A stretch of DNA of 5,042 nt from Thermoplasmata archaeon. Lineage in GTDB: Archaea > Thermoplasmatota > B47-G6. The DNA lies in NCBI GenBank assembly GCA_003663585.1, contig QMTU01000076.1:1-5042 (forward strand). The letters run 5' to 3'. A model generated the notes under the pieces. It had not been told where the DNA came from. It saw only the letters and a list, made by a program, of their open reading frames with translations, and made no database searches. Position numbers and translations under genes: made by a program. Positions 1-4,893 of the stretch are shown in pieces; position 1 is the stretch's first letter; each line of letters begins with the position of its first letter.

Positions 1-1
1 C

Positions 2-235
2 CCTATAAGGATTAGAATACTGTATCTGTTATCTCAAGCTGAGCTACCTGTATGTATTATCACAGAAGCTCTAGGCATAGATCAGACATTAGTATCACAT
101 CATTTGAGTATTCTTCGTAATGCTGGACTCGTTAACGTTAGGATTTGTGGTAAATACAGGTTTTACTCCATAGAGGATAAAAACACCGTAGACATTCTTA
201 TGAAGATTCTAAGGTACGTTCAACAAAACGCATAA
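2..235 (+). CDS. ArsR/SmtB-type winged-helix transcriptional regulator, 5' end outside the window
   Basis: The frame is open from base 2 to the TAA at 233-235 and gives 77 residues with no start inside the fold, so the N-terminus lies left of the window. The visible part is the ArsR winged-helix core: an initial helix (RIRILYLLS, 3-11), a helix-turn-helix with ALGIDQTLVSHHLSILRNAGLV at 23-44, and the wing (VRICGKYRFYSIED, 46-59). The SHHL-x-x-LRNAGLV recognition helix is diagnostic for the family. Such proteins are cytoplasmic homodimers that bind DNA and often release it on metal or other ligand binding. The usual metal site ELCVCD reads ELPVCI here (14-19), with only one of the two cysteines, so classical arsenic/cadmium sensing is doubtful. 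The dyad just downstream could be an operator, though ArsR sites usually lie upstream of the regulator. The family is clear; the ligand is unknown. Confidence 0.88.
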   Translation, partial: PIRIRILYLLSQAELPVCIITEALGIDQTLVSHHLSILRNAGLVNVRICGKYRFYSIEDKNTVDILMKILRYVQQNA

Positions 236-247
236 GTATGAAAGCAC

Positions 248-264
248 GTTTAAATGTTTTAAAC
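248..264. promoter_or_regulatory. Perfect AT-rich dyad, possible operator or TATA element
   Basis: GTTTAAA at 248-254 and TTTAAAC at 258-264 are exact inverted repeats around a TGT centre. The site lies 13 bases after the ArsR-type gene and about 70 bases before the methyltransferase. TTTAAA-type sequence is also what an archaeal TATA box looks like, so this may be the methyltransferase promoter, a regulator site overlapping it, or both. If it were the TATA box, transcription would start near 275-280 and leave a leader of about 55-60 bases. AT-rich dyads of this size also arise by chance, so an operator role is inference. Confidence 0.4.
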
Positions 265-326
265 AACATGTCCAAGAGATCTCCTAAGTCATTTAACCAC
301 CACTGAAATAAACGTGTAATATTAGC

Positions 327-332
327 GGTGAT
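327..332 (+). promoter_or_regulatory. Ribosome binding site GGTGAT for the methyltransferase
   Basis: GGTGAT matches the complement of the archaeal 16S rRNA 3' end. It lies three bases before the GTG at 336 and supports that start. The ATG triplets at 331 and 334 are in other frames; the 331 frame closes after a few codons, and the frame of the gene itself is closed upstream by TAA at 309-311. Confidence 0.65.
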
Positions 333-335
333 GAT

Positions 336-1193
336 GTGTCATATGACCTTGAGGAATTATACAGCGTGTATAGGTGGATAGAAGATCCGTTCTCAGAGGA
401 AGGTAGAAAGAGGTTTAAGAGTGCGTGCAACGCGTTTAATAAAATCCTATCACATGAGTGGGTAAGGAATATAGTCAACAGTAGGGATGAGATCACGATA
501 ATGGACGTCTGCGGAGGAACTGGCATTGCAAGCATTGCCCTAGCAAAGACCATCCTAAACATAGATAGGAACAAAACGCTCAGGGTTGTAATTGTTGACC
601 TCAGAAAAAGCGCCTTAGAGATCGCAAAACAGTTCTCAAAGCGTGAACTTGGCATTGAAGCTGAGACTTATGTAAAGGACGTTAGGGAGCTCTATAAGCT
701 CGGCATAAAGGCGGACATAGCCGTGCTTTGGGGAAGATCCACGCCACACTTCTCCCCATGGGATCTCGTTAAGCTCTACGCAAATGTAGCAATGTGCCTT
801 AATGAGAAAGGTATATTTATTGTCGAAGAGTATGATAGGGTTTATAGTGTGTTTTTAACTAGAGGATATAAGGAGTTCCTGTTTGAGGGAGAACCTGAGG
901 AGAATCCTGTAATTACAATACACGCAGATCACGATTACATAACTGGGTACATTAAGAGAATTGCATATGACCTGTCCACGGGCAAGAGAGTTACTATGAA
1001 TGTATATTTTTGGGATATTGCTTCATCAGCAGCCTTCTTATGGATGTTCTTTAAGGATATAGATTTTATTCCAAGAAAAGAGTCCAAAGTTTGGGGTTTC
1101 ATTGTAGCAAGACATCCTAGGAAGGAATTAAGGCCTGAAGATATTGCTTTTGGTACCCCACGGATTATACAATACAGACTATTTCTTCGTTGA
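336..1193 (+). CDS. Class I SAM-dependent methyltransferase, substrate unknown
   Basis: This 285-residue protein has the Rossmann fold of class I methyltransferases. Motif I is DVCGGTGIAS (57-66), the SAM-binding glycine-rich loop. Strand beta2 ends in an acidic residue (VIVDLR, 85-90; D88) expected to bind the ribose hydroxyls. KDVREL (114-119) fits the adenine-contacting loop and ADIAVLWG (126-133) fits strand beta4. The C-terminal stretch near VWGFIVARHPRK matches the closing beta6-beta7 pair. About 50 residues before motif I probably form a helical cap. No membrane segment or signal peptide is evident, so it should be cytosolic. The start is GTG with GGTGAT just before it. The neighbouring ArsR-type regulator invites comparison with arsR-arsM pairs, but the three cysteines (31, 59, 154) do not match the ArsM pattern I know. 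It could act on a small molecule, protein or RNA; the sequence does not decide. Confidence 0.8.
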   Translation: MSYDLEELYSVYRWIEDPFSEEGRKRFKSACNAFNKILSHEWVRNIVNSRDEITIMDVCGGTGIASIALAKTILNIDRNKTLRVVIVDLRKSALEIAKQFSKRELGIEAETYVKDVRELYKLGIKADIAVLWGRSTPHFSPWDLVKLYANVAMCLNEKGIFIVEEYDRVYSVFLTRGYKEFLFEGEPEENPVITIHADHDYITGYIKRIAYDLSTGKRVTMNVYFWDIASSAAFLWMFFKDIDFIPRKESKVWGFIVARHPRKELRPEDIAFGTPRIIQYRLFLR

Positions 1194-1229
1194 ATAAGTA
1201 CGACAGTATTCTCGGTAATCATAGGAACA

Positions 1230-1237
1230 TTTAAATA
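1230..1237 (+). promoter_or_regulatory. TATA-like box ahead of the tnpA remnant
   Basis: TTTAAATA lies 31 bases before the ATG at 1269. Archaeal transcription usually starts about 25 bases after such a box, which predicts a start near 1258-1262 and an almost leaderless message. It probably drove the original tnpA and could still transcribe the remnant. Whether it belongs to the element or to the host flank cannot be told, because IS607 elements lack terminal inverted repeats. Confidence 0.45.
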
Positions 1238-1268
1238 TTATAATAACTTGCCATCTAAACGATATGCT

Positions 1269-1311
1269 ATGAGAAGACTATACAAGGTCTCCGAAGTCGC
1301 AAGGATACTTA
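1269..1311 (+). pseudogene. tnpA: 5' fragment of IS607-type serine recombinase gene tnpA
   Basis: The ATG at 1269 opens MRRLYKVSEVARILRL, which matches the start of IS607-type TnpA proteins, where a MerR-like helix-turn-helix binds DNA ahead of the serine recombinase domain. Only about 14-16 codons remain of about 200. After the junction the frame runs out of phase through tnpB sequence and closes at a TAG shortly before 1413, giving a 46-residue product whose second half is meaningless. The catalytic domain is absent, so it cannot move the element. The tnpA and tnpB frames differ by one base, so no fusion protein is made. Confidence 0.7.
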
Positions 1312-1650
1312 GATTACAAGTTCCACGAATATGGACTCGAAGCGAGGAAAATAGATCCAAGAAGGACATCAATAACATGCCCCCTCTGCGGTCACGCAAG
1401 CAAGAGGAATAGAATCAGCAAGGACGAGTTTATATGCGAGAATTGCGGGTTCAAGCTCAACGCTCAATACGTCGCATGCCTAAACATGTTCTTCCGCCCC
1501 GATGACGGTGGAGTAGCCATCAGAGGCGGGAGGATCATACTAATCTCCCGTAAGGTCGCCCCCGTGGTGCCCGTCAATGTCACTCCCAATGACGTGCTGA
1601 TTATAATGATGCGCGGGAGGGGGAAGCCCGTGTGCACTCCACAATCATAG
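1312..1650 (+). pseudogene. tnpB: 3' fragment of tnpB, RNA-guided nuclease of IS607/IS605 elements
   Basis: In the frame from GAT at 1312 to TAG at 1648-1650, 112 residues align with the C-terminus of TnpB, the ancestor of Cas12 nucleases. The zinc finger has CPLC (cysteine codons at 1378 and 1387) and CENC (1435 and 1444). The last RuvC block follows as LNAQYVACLNM (from 1456), and then a tail of about 45 residues ends in CTPQS. About 300 residues are missing, including the wedge domain, the first two RuvC motifs and most of the nuclease core, so the product would be inactive. No start codon with a ribosome binding site precedes it. In the final RuvC block, the acidic residue usually found in DRD or DRQ-type motifs is absent (NAQ). 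That may be a lineage feature rather than decay, since the rest of the fragment has no stops. Confidence 0.85.
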
Positions 1651-1676
1651 CTCAAATATAGCACGCGGGCGACCAC
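1554..1676 (+). ncRNA. Possible retained omega/reRNA scaffold at the 3' end of tnpB
   Basis: In IS605/IS607 families the guide RNA of TnpB overlaps the 3' end of tnpB and finishes at the element's right end, with the flank as guide. Here GCCCGTGTGC (1626-1635) pairs with GCACGCGGGC (1661-1670) over ten pairs with one G-U, and the loop holds the tnpB stop codon. The downstream arm can also pair further upstream: GGTCGCCC (1554-1561) with GGGCGACC (1667-1674), or GTGGTGCCCG (1564-1573) with 1666-1676 and a one-base bulge. Such competing long-range pairing resembles the pseudoknots of known omega RNAs. Transcription and the precise ends are unknown, so this is a candidate by position and structure only. 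Confidence 0.4.
1626..1670 (+). repeat. Ten-pair inverted repeat around the tnpB stop
   Basis: The arms GCCCGTGTGC (1626-1635) and GCACGCGGGC (1661-1670) are separated by 25 bases containing the TAG at 1648-1650. The nine Watson-Crick pairs and one wobble make it the strongest hairpin I found in the window. It probably marks the right end of the IS607 remnant and may also help to end transcription of the amidohydrolase gene, which points towards it from the other side. Confidence 0.65.
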
Positions 1677-1730
1677 TAACATCTTCCACAATAATTATAG
1701 AGTAAGATATTTCCAACGTTTGTGCAAGCA

Positions 1731-2492
1731 TTAGATATTCAATAATCTCCTTGCATTATCATAGAATATTTTCCTCAGAGCACTCTCAGGAAGTCCACTA
1801 GCTATTACCTTAGTTATCTCGACAGCTGGATGATGACAGGGTATGTCCGTCCCAAAGAGTATCTTATCGGGAACTACTTCATACGCCTCAGCTATTTTAG
1901 AGGACATGGGCATACCAGACGTTTCCAAATAGACGTTTTCCCTTCTTGCAGCTATTTCTATAGATCCCTGAATATAAAACGCATTTCCATGCCCCATGTG
2001 GATCATTACAATCTGAACATCAGGGTACTCCTTTGCAAGATCCTCTACCTGCCATGGGAGTGAAGTCGGGGGATGTCCTGTGTGTATGAAAACAGGAACT
2101 CCCAGTTCCCCCGCCACACTAAGAATCCTCTTAGAGGCCTTAGAGGAAAGCGAGAACATGTGAAGGAGGGGGTGTAGTTTTATTCCCTTAAACCCAAGGT
2201 CCTCAATGTAGTGCCTTATAGTTGTCTCAGCGTTTTCCTCTCTTGGATCCACCCAAACAGCTCCAATAAGTCTTTGAGGGTATCTTCTAACAGCATTAAG
2301 TATAGCCTCATTGTTCACGTCACACGCTACTGTGATTTCTATTCTGTAAGCGTCCATTATCTTTACAAGATCATTTACCCCTATGCCAACATTAAATGGA
2401 TATGCTAGCTCTTGAATGTGCGCATGTGAGTCTATTTTTGTGTATTTATCAAATGGTAGAGCCAGATCTTTCCTCCACATGTACCTAAACAT
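1731..2492 (-). CDS. Amidohydrolase-2 family metal-dependent hydrolase, substrate unknown
   Basis: The protein is a TIM-barrel hydrolase or decarboxylase of the amidohydrolase-related family (PF04909 type). Counting from the ATG at 2492 (253 residues), the ligands are visible in order: HAH (23 and 25) after strand 1, the GIKLHP block (104-109), FIHTGHP (H137, H140), MIHMGHG (H165, H168) and the catalytic aspartate in FGTDIP (D216). The C-terminal NARRLLNI is typical of the family. Members act on many carboxylated or cyclic substrates, so the substrate cannot be named. The ATG at 2492 is preferred over an in-frame GTG at 2501 because GGGTGG (2498-2503) sits five bases before the ATG and overlaps the GTG. 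It is transcribed away from tdh across a shared promoter region. Its stop lies about 55 bases beyond the IS607 remnant, which therefore did not break it. The family is sure; a role in threonine breakdown is not shown. Confidence 0.88.
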   Translation of the reverse strand: MFRYMWRKDLALPFDKYTKIDSHAHIQELAYPFNVGIGVNDLVKIMDAYRIEITVACDVNNEAILNAVRRYPQRLIGAVWVDPREENAETTIRHYIEDLGFKGIKLHPLLHMFSLSSKASKRILSVAGELGVPVFIHTGHPPTSLPWQVEDLAKEYPDVQIVMIHMGHGNAFYIQGSIEIAARRENVYLETSGMPMSSKIAEAYEVVPDKILFGTDIPCHHPAVEITKVIASGLPESALRKIFYDNARRLLNI

Positions 2493-2497
2493 GATAA

Positions 2498-2503
2498 CCA
2501 CCC
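2498..2503 (-). promoter_or_regulatory. Ribosome binding site GGGTGG deciding the amidohydrolase start
   Basis: On the minus strand GGGTGG is followed by TTATC and the ATG at 2492. The five-base spacing is good for archaeal initiation. The alternative GTG at 2501 lies inside this motif and would leave it unused. Confidence 0.65.
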
Positions 2504-2538
2504 AGAATGTTAGCTAATAGCCATATTCTTTAAGTGTT

Positions 2539-2552
2539 AAATTTAAATAAAT
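2539..2552. promoter_or_regulatory. TATA-like AT-rich box in the divergent promoter region
   Basis: AAATTTAAATAAAT reads as a TATA box on both strands. For the minus-strand amidohydrolase it predicts a transcript start near 2515-2522 and a leader of about 25-30 bases, which fits well. For tdh on the plus strand it would leave a leader of about 160 bases, so a closer box at 2630 is an alternative. Confidence 0.5.
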
Positions 2553-2629
2553 AGTGAGCCATAAACTATAATGTATTAGAGTATTATGGACTGTTTTCCA
2601 TACTATGCACATTTTGTGAGCTTGGAGGA

Positions 2630-2636
2630 TATAAAA
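2630..2636 (+). promoter_or_regulatory. TATA-like box TATAAAA ahead of tdh
   Basis: TATAAAA, preceded by purine-rich GGAGGA that could serve as a BRE-like element, predicts a transcript start near 2655-2662 and a tdh leader of about 70 bases. The same stretch can be read as a ribosome binding site (GGAGG, 2624-2628) plus an ATG at 2636, so the two readings compete. I favour the promoter reading because no convincing protein follows. Confidence 0.45.
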
Positions 2637-2791
2637 TGACCTGCATTGATGCTTGCGATGATGACACAGGAGACACGTCCACAGGATCTACACGTTTCCC
2701 TCTTTTAGAGGCAATAAGGGGTGATGTTAGTGAGGATTCTAGTCACAGGAGCTTGTGGACAGATAGGCTCCGAGTTAGTTCCACTACTTAG
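2636..2791 (+). CDS. Doubtful 51-residue small open frame overlapping the tdh start
   Basis: The ATG at 2636 follows GGAGG with a seven-base gap, and the frame runs to TAG at 2789-2791, ending about 60 bases inside tdh in another frame. Before the tdh start it codes five threonines in 31 residues (2, 11, 14, 16, 19), which recalls the threonine-rich leader peptides of bacterial thr operons. The enrichment is largely explained by the tandem repeat beneath it, and the second half is simply the tdh sequence out of frame. An archaeal leader-peptide attenuator of this kind is not established. It is listed as a candidate only. Confidence 0.15.
   Translation: MTCIDACDDDTGDTSTGSTRFPLLEAIRGDVSEDSSHRSLWTDRLRVSSTT
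2665..2695 (+). repeat. Imperfect tandem direct repeat in the tdh leader or promoter
   Basis: CACAGGA occurs at 2665-2671 and 2680-2686, and ACACGT at 2673-2678 and 2690-2695. The unit CACAGGA-n-ACACGT is thus repeated in tandem with spacers of one and three bases. It lies just after the predicted transcript start from the TATAAAA box and 35 bases before the tdh start. That is a position where a bound protein could block transcription, or an RNA-binding factor could act. No function is known. Confidence 0.6.
2699..2711 (+). promoter_or_regulatory. Small hairpin just before the tdh ribosome binding site
   Basis: CCTCT (2699-2703) and AGAGG (2707-2711) pair perfectly across a TTT loop, ending six bases before the GGGGTGAT ribosome binding site. 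CCCT (2698-2701) could alternatively pair with the GGGG of that site, though only weakly. It may tune translation, but a five-pair stem is modest at high growth temperature. Confidence 0.35.
2718..2725 (+). promoter_or_regulatory. Ribosome binding site GGGGTGAT deciding the tdh start
   Basis: This long match to the anti-Shine-Dalgarno sequence is followed by four bases and the GTG at 2730. The in-frame GTG at 2721 and ATG at 2724 lie within the motif and would leave it without a role. The start at 2730 gives MRILVTG, the usual beginning of the family. Confidence 0.7.
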
Positions 2792-3674
2792 AGAAAGGTA
2801 TGGAAAGGACAACGTAATAGCATCAGATATTGTCGTAGAAAAGCTAAAAATGCTCTCTGAGCCGTATGAGGTTATAAATGTCCTTGATCGTGAGAAGCTG
2901 GAGAAGGTCATTAAGGAGTACGATATTGACATCATATACCACTTAGCAGCAATACTCTCCGCAAAGGGAGAGGAGAATCCACAACTATGCTATCAAGTGA
3001 ATATAAACGGGACATATAATGTCCTTGAGGCTGCAAGAGTTGGGGGTGTTGAAAAGGTAATAATACCGAGCTCTATAGCAGTTTTTGGTCCAGAAACTCC
3101 AGATAATCCAGGAGAGATCACAATATTAAAGCCAAGAACCATGTATGGAATATCAAAGGTATTCGCTGAGCTTGCGGGCGAGTATTATTACCATAAATAT
3201 GGCCTTGATGTTCGTGGACTAAGATTCCCTGGGATAATAAGTTGGAAAACTCCTCCTGGTGGGGGAACTACGGACTACGCCGTTGAAGTCTTCTATGCTG
3301 CTATAGAGAAGGGACACTACACGTACTTCGTTAGAGAAGACACGACACTTCCTATGATGTACATGCCTGATGCCCTCAAAGCCCTTATACAGCTCATGGA
3401 GGCTGATAACTCAAGGCTTAGATATAGATTCTATAATGTCTCTGGAATGAGCTTTTCTGCAAGAGAGCTAACAGAAGTTATAAAGAAGTTCATACCTTAT
3501 TTCACTGTAGAATATAAGCCTGATGAAAGACAAAAAATAGCAGATTCTTGGCCCAGTCGTCTAGACGATACTGCCGCTCGTGAGGACTGGGACTGGAAGC
3601 CTGATTGGGACCTTGAAAGGATGGCAAAGGATATGATTGAAAATCTATCTAAGAAGCTTAGGAAAAGAGTTTGA
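2730..3674 (+). CDS. L-threonine 3-dehydrogenase, SDR (epimerase-like) type
   Basis: The enzyme oxidises L-threonine with NAD+ to 2-amino-3-oxobutyrate in the cytosol, the first step of threonine breakdown to glycine. It is the extended short-chain dehydrogenase type, related to UDP-sugar epimerases, not the zinc-dependent alcohol dehydrogenase type. From the GTG at 2730 it has 314 residues, the usual length. Visible are the NAD loop TGACGQIG (6-13), acidic D33 at the end of strand 2 selecting NAD+, HLAAILSAKGE (71-81), serines 114-115 in IPSSIAVFG, and the catalytic YGISK (Y139, K143). The threonine-dehydrogenase-specific blocks are GGGTTDYAVE (177-186), and RQKIADSWP with LDDTAAREDW (268-287). 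These distinguish it from sugar epimerases. It is followed after 14 bases by kbl, whose product uses its unstable product directly, which makes the assignment strong. The upstream leader carries a direct repeat and a hairpin. Confidence 0.93.
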   Translation: MRILVTGACGQIGSELVPLLRERYGKDNVIASDIVVEKLKMLSEPYEVINVLDREKLEKVIKEYDIDIIYHLAAILSAKGEENPQLCYQVNINGTYNVLEAARVGGVEKVIIPSSIAVFGPETPDNPGEITILKPRTMYGISKVFAELAGEYYYHKYGLDVRGLRFPGIISWKTPPGGGTTDYAVEVFYAAIEKGHYTYFVREDTTLPMMYMPDALKALIQLMEADNSRLRYRFYNVSGMSFSARELTEVIKKFIPYFTVEYKPDERQKIADSWPSRLDDTAAREDWDWKPDWDLERMAKDMIENLSKKLRKRV

Positions 3675-3678
3675 TGTA

Positions 3679-3686
3679 GGTGGTGA
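3679..3686 (+). promoter_or_regulatory. Ribosome binding site GGTGGTGA deciding the kbl start
   Basis: GGTGG (3679-3683) lies five bases before the ATG at 3689, and the longer GGTGGTGA lies within the 14-base gap after tdh. The in-frame GTG codons at 3680 and 3683 fall inside the motif, so the ATG is the better start. Confidence 0.7.
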
Positions 3687-3688
3687 AT

Positions 3689-4876
3689 ATGGGAAAGCTC
3701 GACTGGATTATGGAAGAACTAAAGGAACTAAAGGAAAAAGGGCTTTATATTACTATTAGAGTTCTTGAAACTGCTCAGGGACCTTGGGTTGTTGTAAATG
3801 GGAAGAGAGTTCTCAACATGTGTTCTAATAATTATCTAGGACTTGCTGCACACCCGAAGATAAAGGAAGCGGCCATTAGAGCAATACTTGACTACGGAGT
3901 TGGTGCAGGTGCTGTAAGAACAATTGCAGGAACTATGGAGCTACACATTGAGCTTGAAGAGAGGTTAGCTAAGTTTAAGAAGAGAGAGGCTGCAATATTG
4001 TTCCAAAGTGGTTATAATGCGAACTTAGGCGCATTAGGTGCTCTAATAAGAAAGGGAGAGAATGGAGTTTTTGTAAGTGAAGAGTTAAACCATGCCAGCA
4101 TAATAGACGGAATGAGACTAAGTGGTGCTCCTAAGGTTATATACAAGCACATAGACATGGAAGATCTAAAGAAAAAGCTTCAGGAGGTAAAAGACGTCAA
4201 GAAGAAGCTCATAGTTACTGATGGAGTTTTCAGCATGGATGGTGACCTCGCACCACTTCCAGAAATTGTAGAGCTTGCACAGAAATATGATGCTATGGTA
4301 TACGTAGACGACGCTCATGGGGAAGGAGTTTTAGGAGATCATGGAAGAGGAATTGTGGATCACTTTAAGCTCCACGATGAAGTGGACTTTGAGATGGGGA
4401 CCTTGAGCAAGGCATTCGGTGTTATAGGAGGATATGTTGCGGGAAATGAAGAGGCAATTGAGTACCTAAGGCAAAGAGCAAGACCGTTCCTGTTCTCAAG
4501 TGCTCTTAATCCACCTGATGTGGGCGCGGCAATAGCAGCCGTTGAGATCCTTCAAAAGAGTGATGAGCTTGTTAAGAAGCTCTGGGATAATACGCACTTC
4601 TTACAGAGGGGTCTTAGGGATCTAGGATATGATCTTGGGAACACTAAGCACCCAATAACTCCTGTAATGCTATACGATGAAAAGCTTGCCCAGGAGTTCA
4701 GCAGAAGGCTATTTGAGGAGTATAACATATTTGCCCAGGCGATAGTTTATCCCACAGTTCCACTTGGAACTGCAAGGATAAGGCTTGAGCCATCAGCAGC
4801 GCACACTAAGGAGGATCTAAAGTACGTGATAGATGCCTTTGAGGACTTAGGCAAAAAGACAGGATTCCTCAAGTGA
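3689..4876 (+). CDS. kbl: 2-amino-3-ketobutyrate CoA ligase (glycine C-acetyltransferase)
   Basis: This PLP enzyme of the alpha-oxoamine synthase family cleaves 2-amino-3-oxobutyrate with CoA into glycine and acetyl-CoA, and can run in reverse. From the ATG at 3689 it has 395 residues, close to the 398 of the E. coli enzyme. Landmarks are SNNYLG (46-51), GAGAVRTIAGT (72-82), ELNHASIIDG (132-141) with H135 stacking on the cofactor, VTDGVFSMDGD (176-186), VDDAHGEG (206-213) with D207 contacting the pyridine nitrogen, and the Schiff-base lysine K241 in GTLSKAFG. RIRLEP (363-368) near the end carries an arginine expected to hold the substrate carboxylate. Relatives include 8-amino-7-oxononanoate synthase (BioF), 5-aminolevulinate synthase and serine palmitoyltransferase; co-transcription with threonine dehydrogenase favours KBL. 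The active site looks complete. A T-tract about 20 bases after the stop probably ends the operon. Confidence 0.94.
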   Translation: MGKLDWIMEELKELKEKGLYITIRVLETAQGPWVVVNGKRVLNMCSNNYLGLAAHPKIKEAAIRAILDYGVGAGAVRTIAGTMELHIELEERLAKFKKREAAILFQSGYNANLGALGALIRKGENGVFVSEELNHASIIDGMRLSGAPKVIYKHIDMEDLKKKLQEVKDVKKKLIVTDGVFSMDGDLAPLPEIVELAQKYDAMVYVDDAHGEGVLGDHGRGIVDHFKLHDEVDFEMGTLSKAFGVIGGYVAGNEEAIEYLRQRARPFLFSSALNPPDVGAAIAAVEILQKSDELVKKLWDNTHFLQRGLRDLGYDLGNTKHPITPVMLYDEKLAQEFSRRLFEEYNIFAQAIVYPTVPLGTARIRLEPSAAHTKEDLKYVIDAFEDLGKKTGFLK

Positions 4877-4893
4877 GCGTATCCTTCTCGAAG

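Larger units (their letters stand above)
1269..1676 (+). mobile_element. Internally deleted IS607-type insertion sequence remnant
   Basis: The block begins with the conserved N-terminus of an IS607-type serine recombinase (tnpA) and ends with the C-terminus of its partner TnpB, with no tnpA body and no tnpB N-terminal two thirds. Intact IS607 elements carry tnpA then tnpB on the same strand over roughly 1.8-2 kb, so the order fits one element that lost its middle. Composition differs from the surroundings: by hand count 34 of 60 bases are G or C at 1561-1620, against 18 of 60 at 1681-1740. The right part ends in a 10-pair hairpin (1626-1670). The exact ends are unknown because IS607 makes no terminal inverted repeats and no clear target duplication. 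The limits given are the minimum; the left end may lie some tens of bases further left. Confidence 0.75.

Noticed and set aside
293..655. Open frame of 120 codons on the minus strand
   Set aside because: It lies almost wholly opposite the methyltransferase, which has clear SAM-binding motifs; the product is low-complexity Leu/Ser-rich with no recognisable domain.
336..1193. Arsenite methyltransferase (ArsM), suggested by the ArsR-type neighbour
   Set aside because: Only three cysteines are present and their spacing does not fit the ArsM arsenic-binding set; motif I also differs from that family as I know it.
935..1222. Open frame of 95 codons on the minus strand
   Set aside because: It is antisense to the methyltransferase C-terminus and shows no family features.
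1464..1691. Open frame of 75 codons on the minus strand
   Set aside because: It is antisense to the tnpB fragment, whose plus-strand zinc finger and RuvC block show the real coding strand.
1830..2408. Two plus-strand frames (1830-2063 and 2211-2408)
   Set aside because: Both are opposite the amidohydrolase, which carries all metal ligands on the minus strand; the products have no recognisable features.
2658..2664. ATGATGA resembling a C box of an archaeal C/D guide RNA
   Set aside because: No CTGA D or D' box occurs at a suitable distance, so the set of boxes required is not present.
2705..2935. Open frame of 76 codons on the minus strand
   Set aside because: It is antisense to the tdh N-terminus and Ser/Thr/Phe-rich without any domain.
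3689..4876. 8-amino-7-oxononanoate synthase (BioF) or serine palmitoyltransferase
   Set aside because: These are close relatives with the same fold, but the co-transcribed threonine dehydrogenase makes the KBL reaction much more likely.
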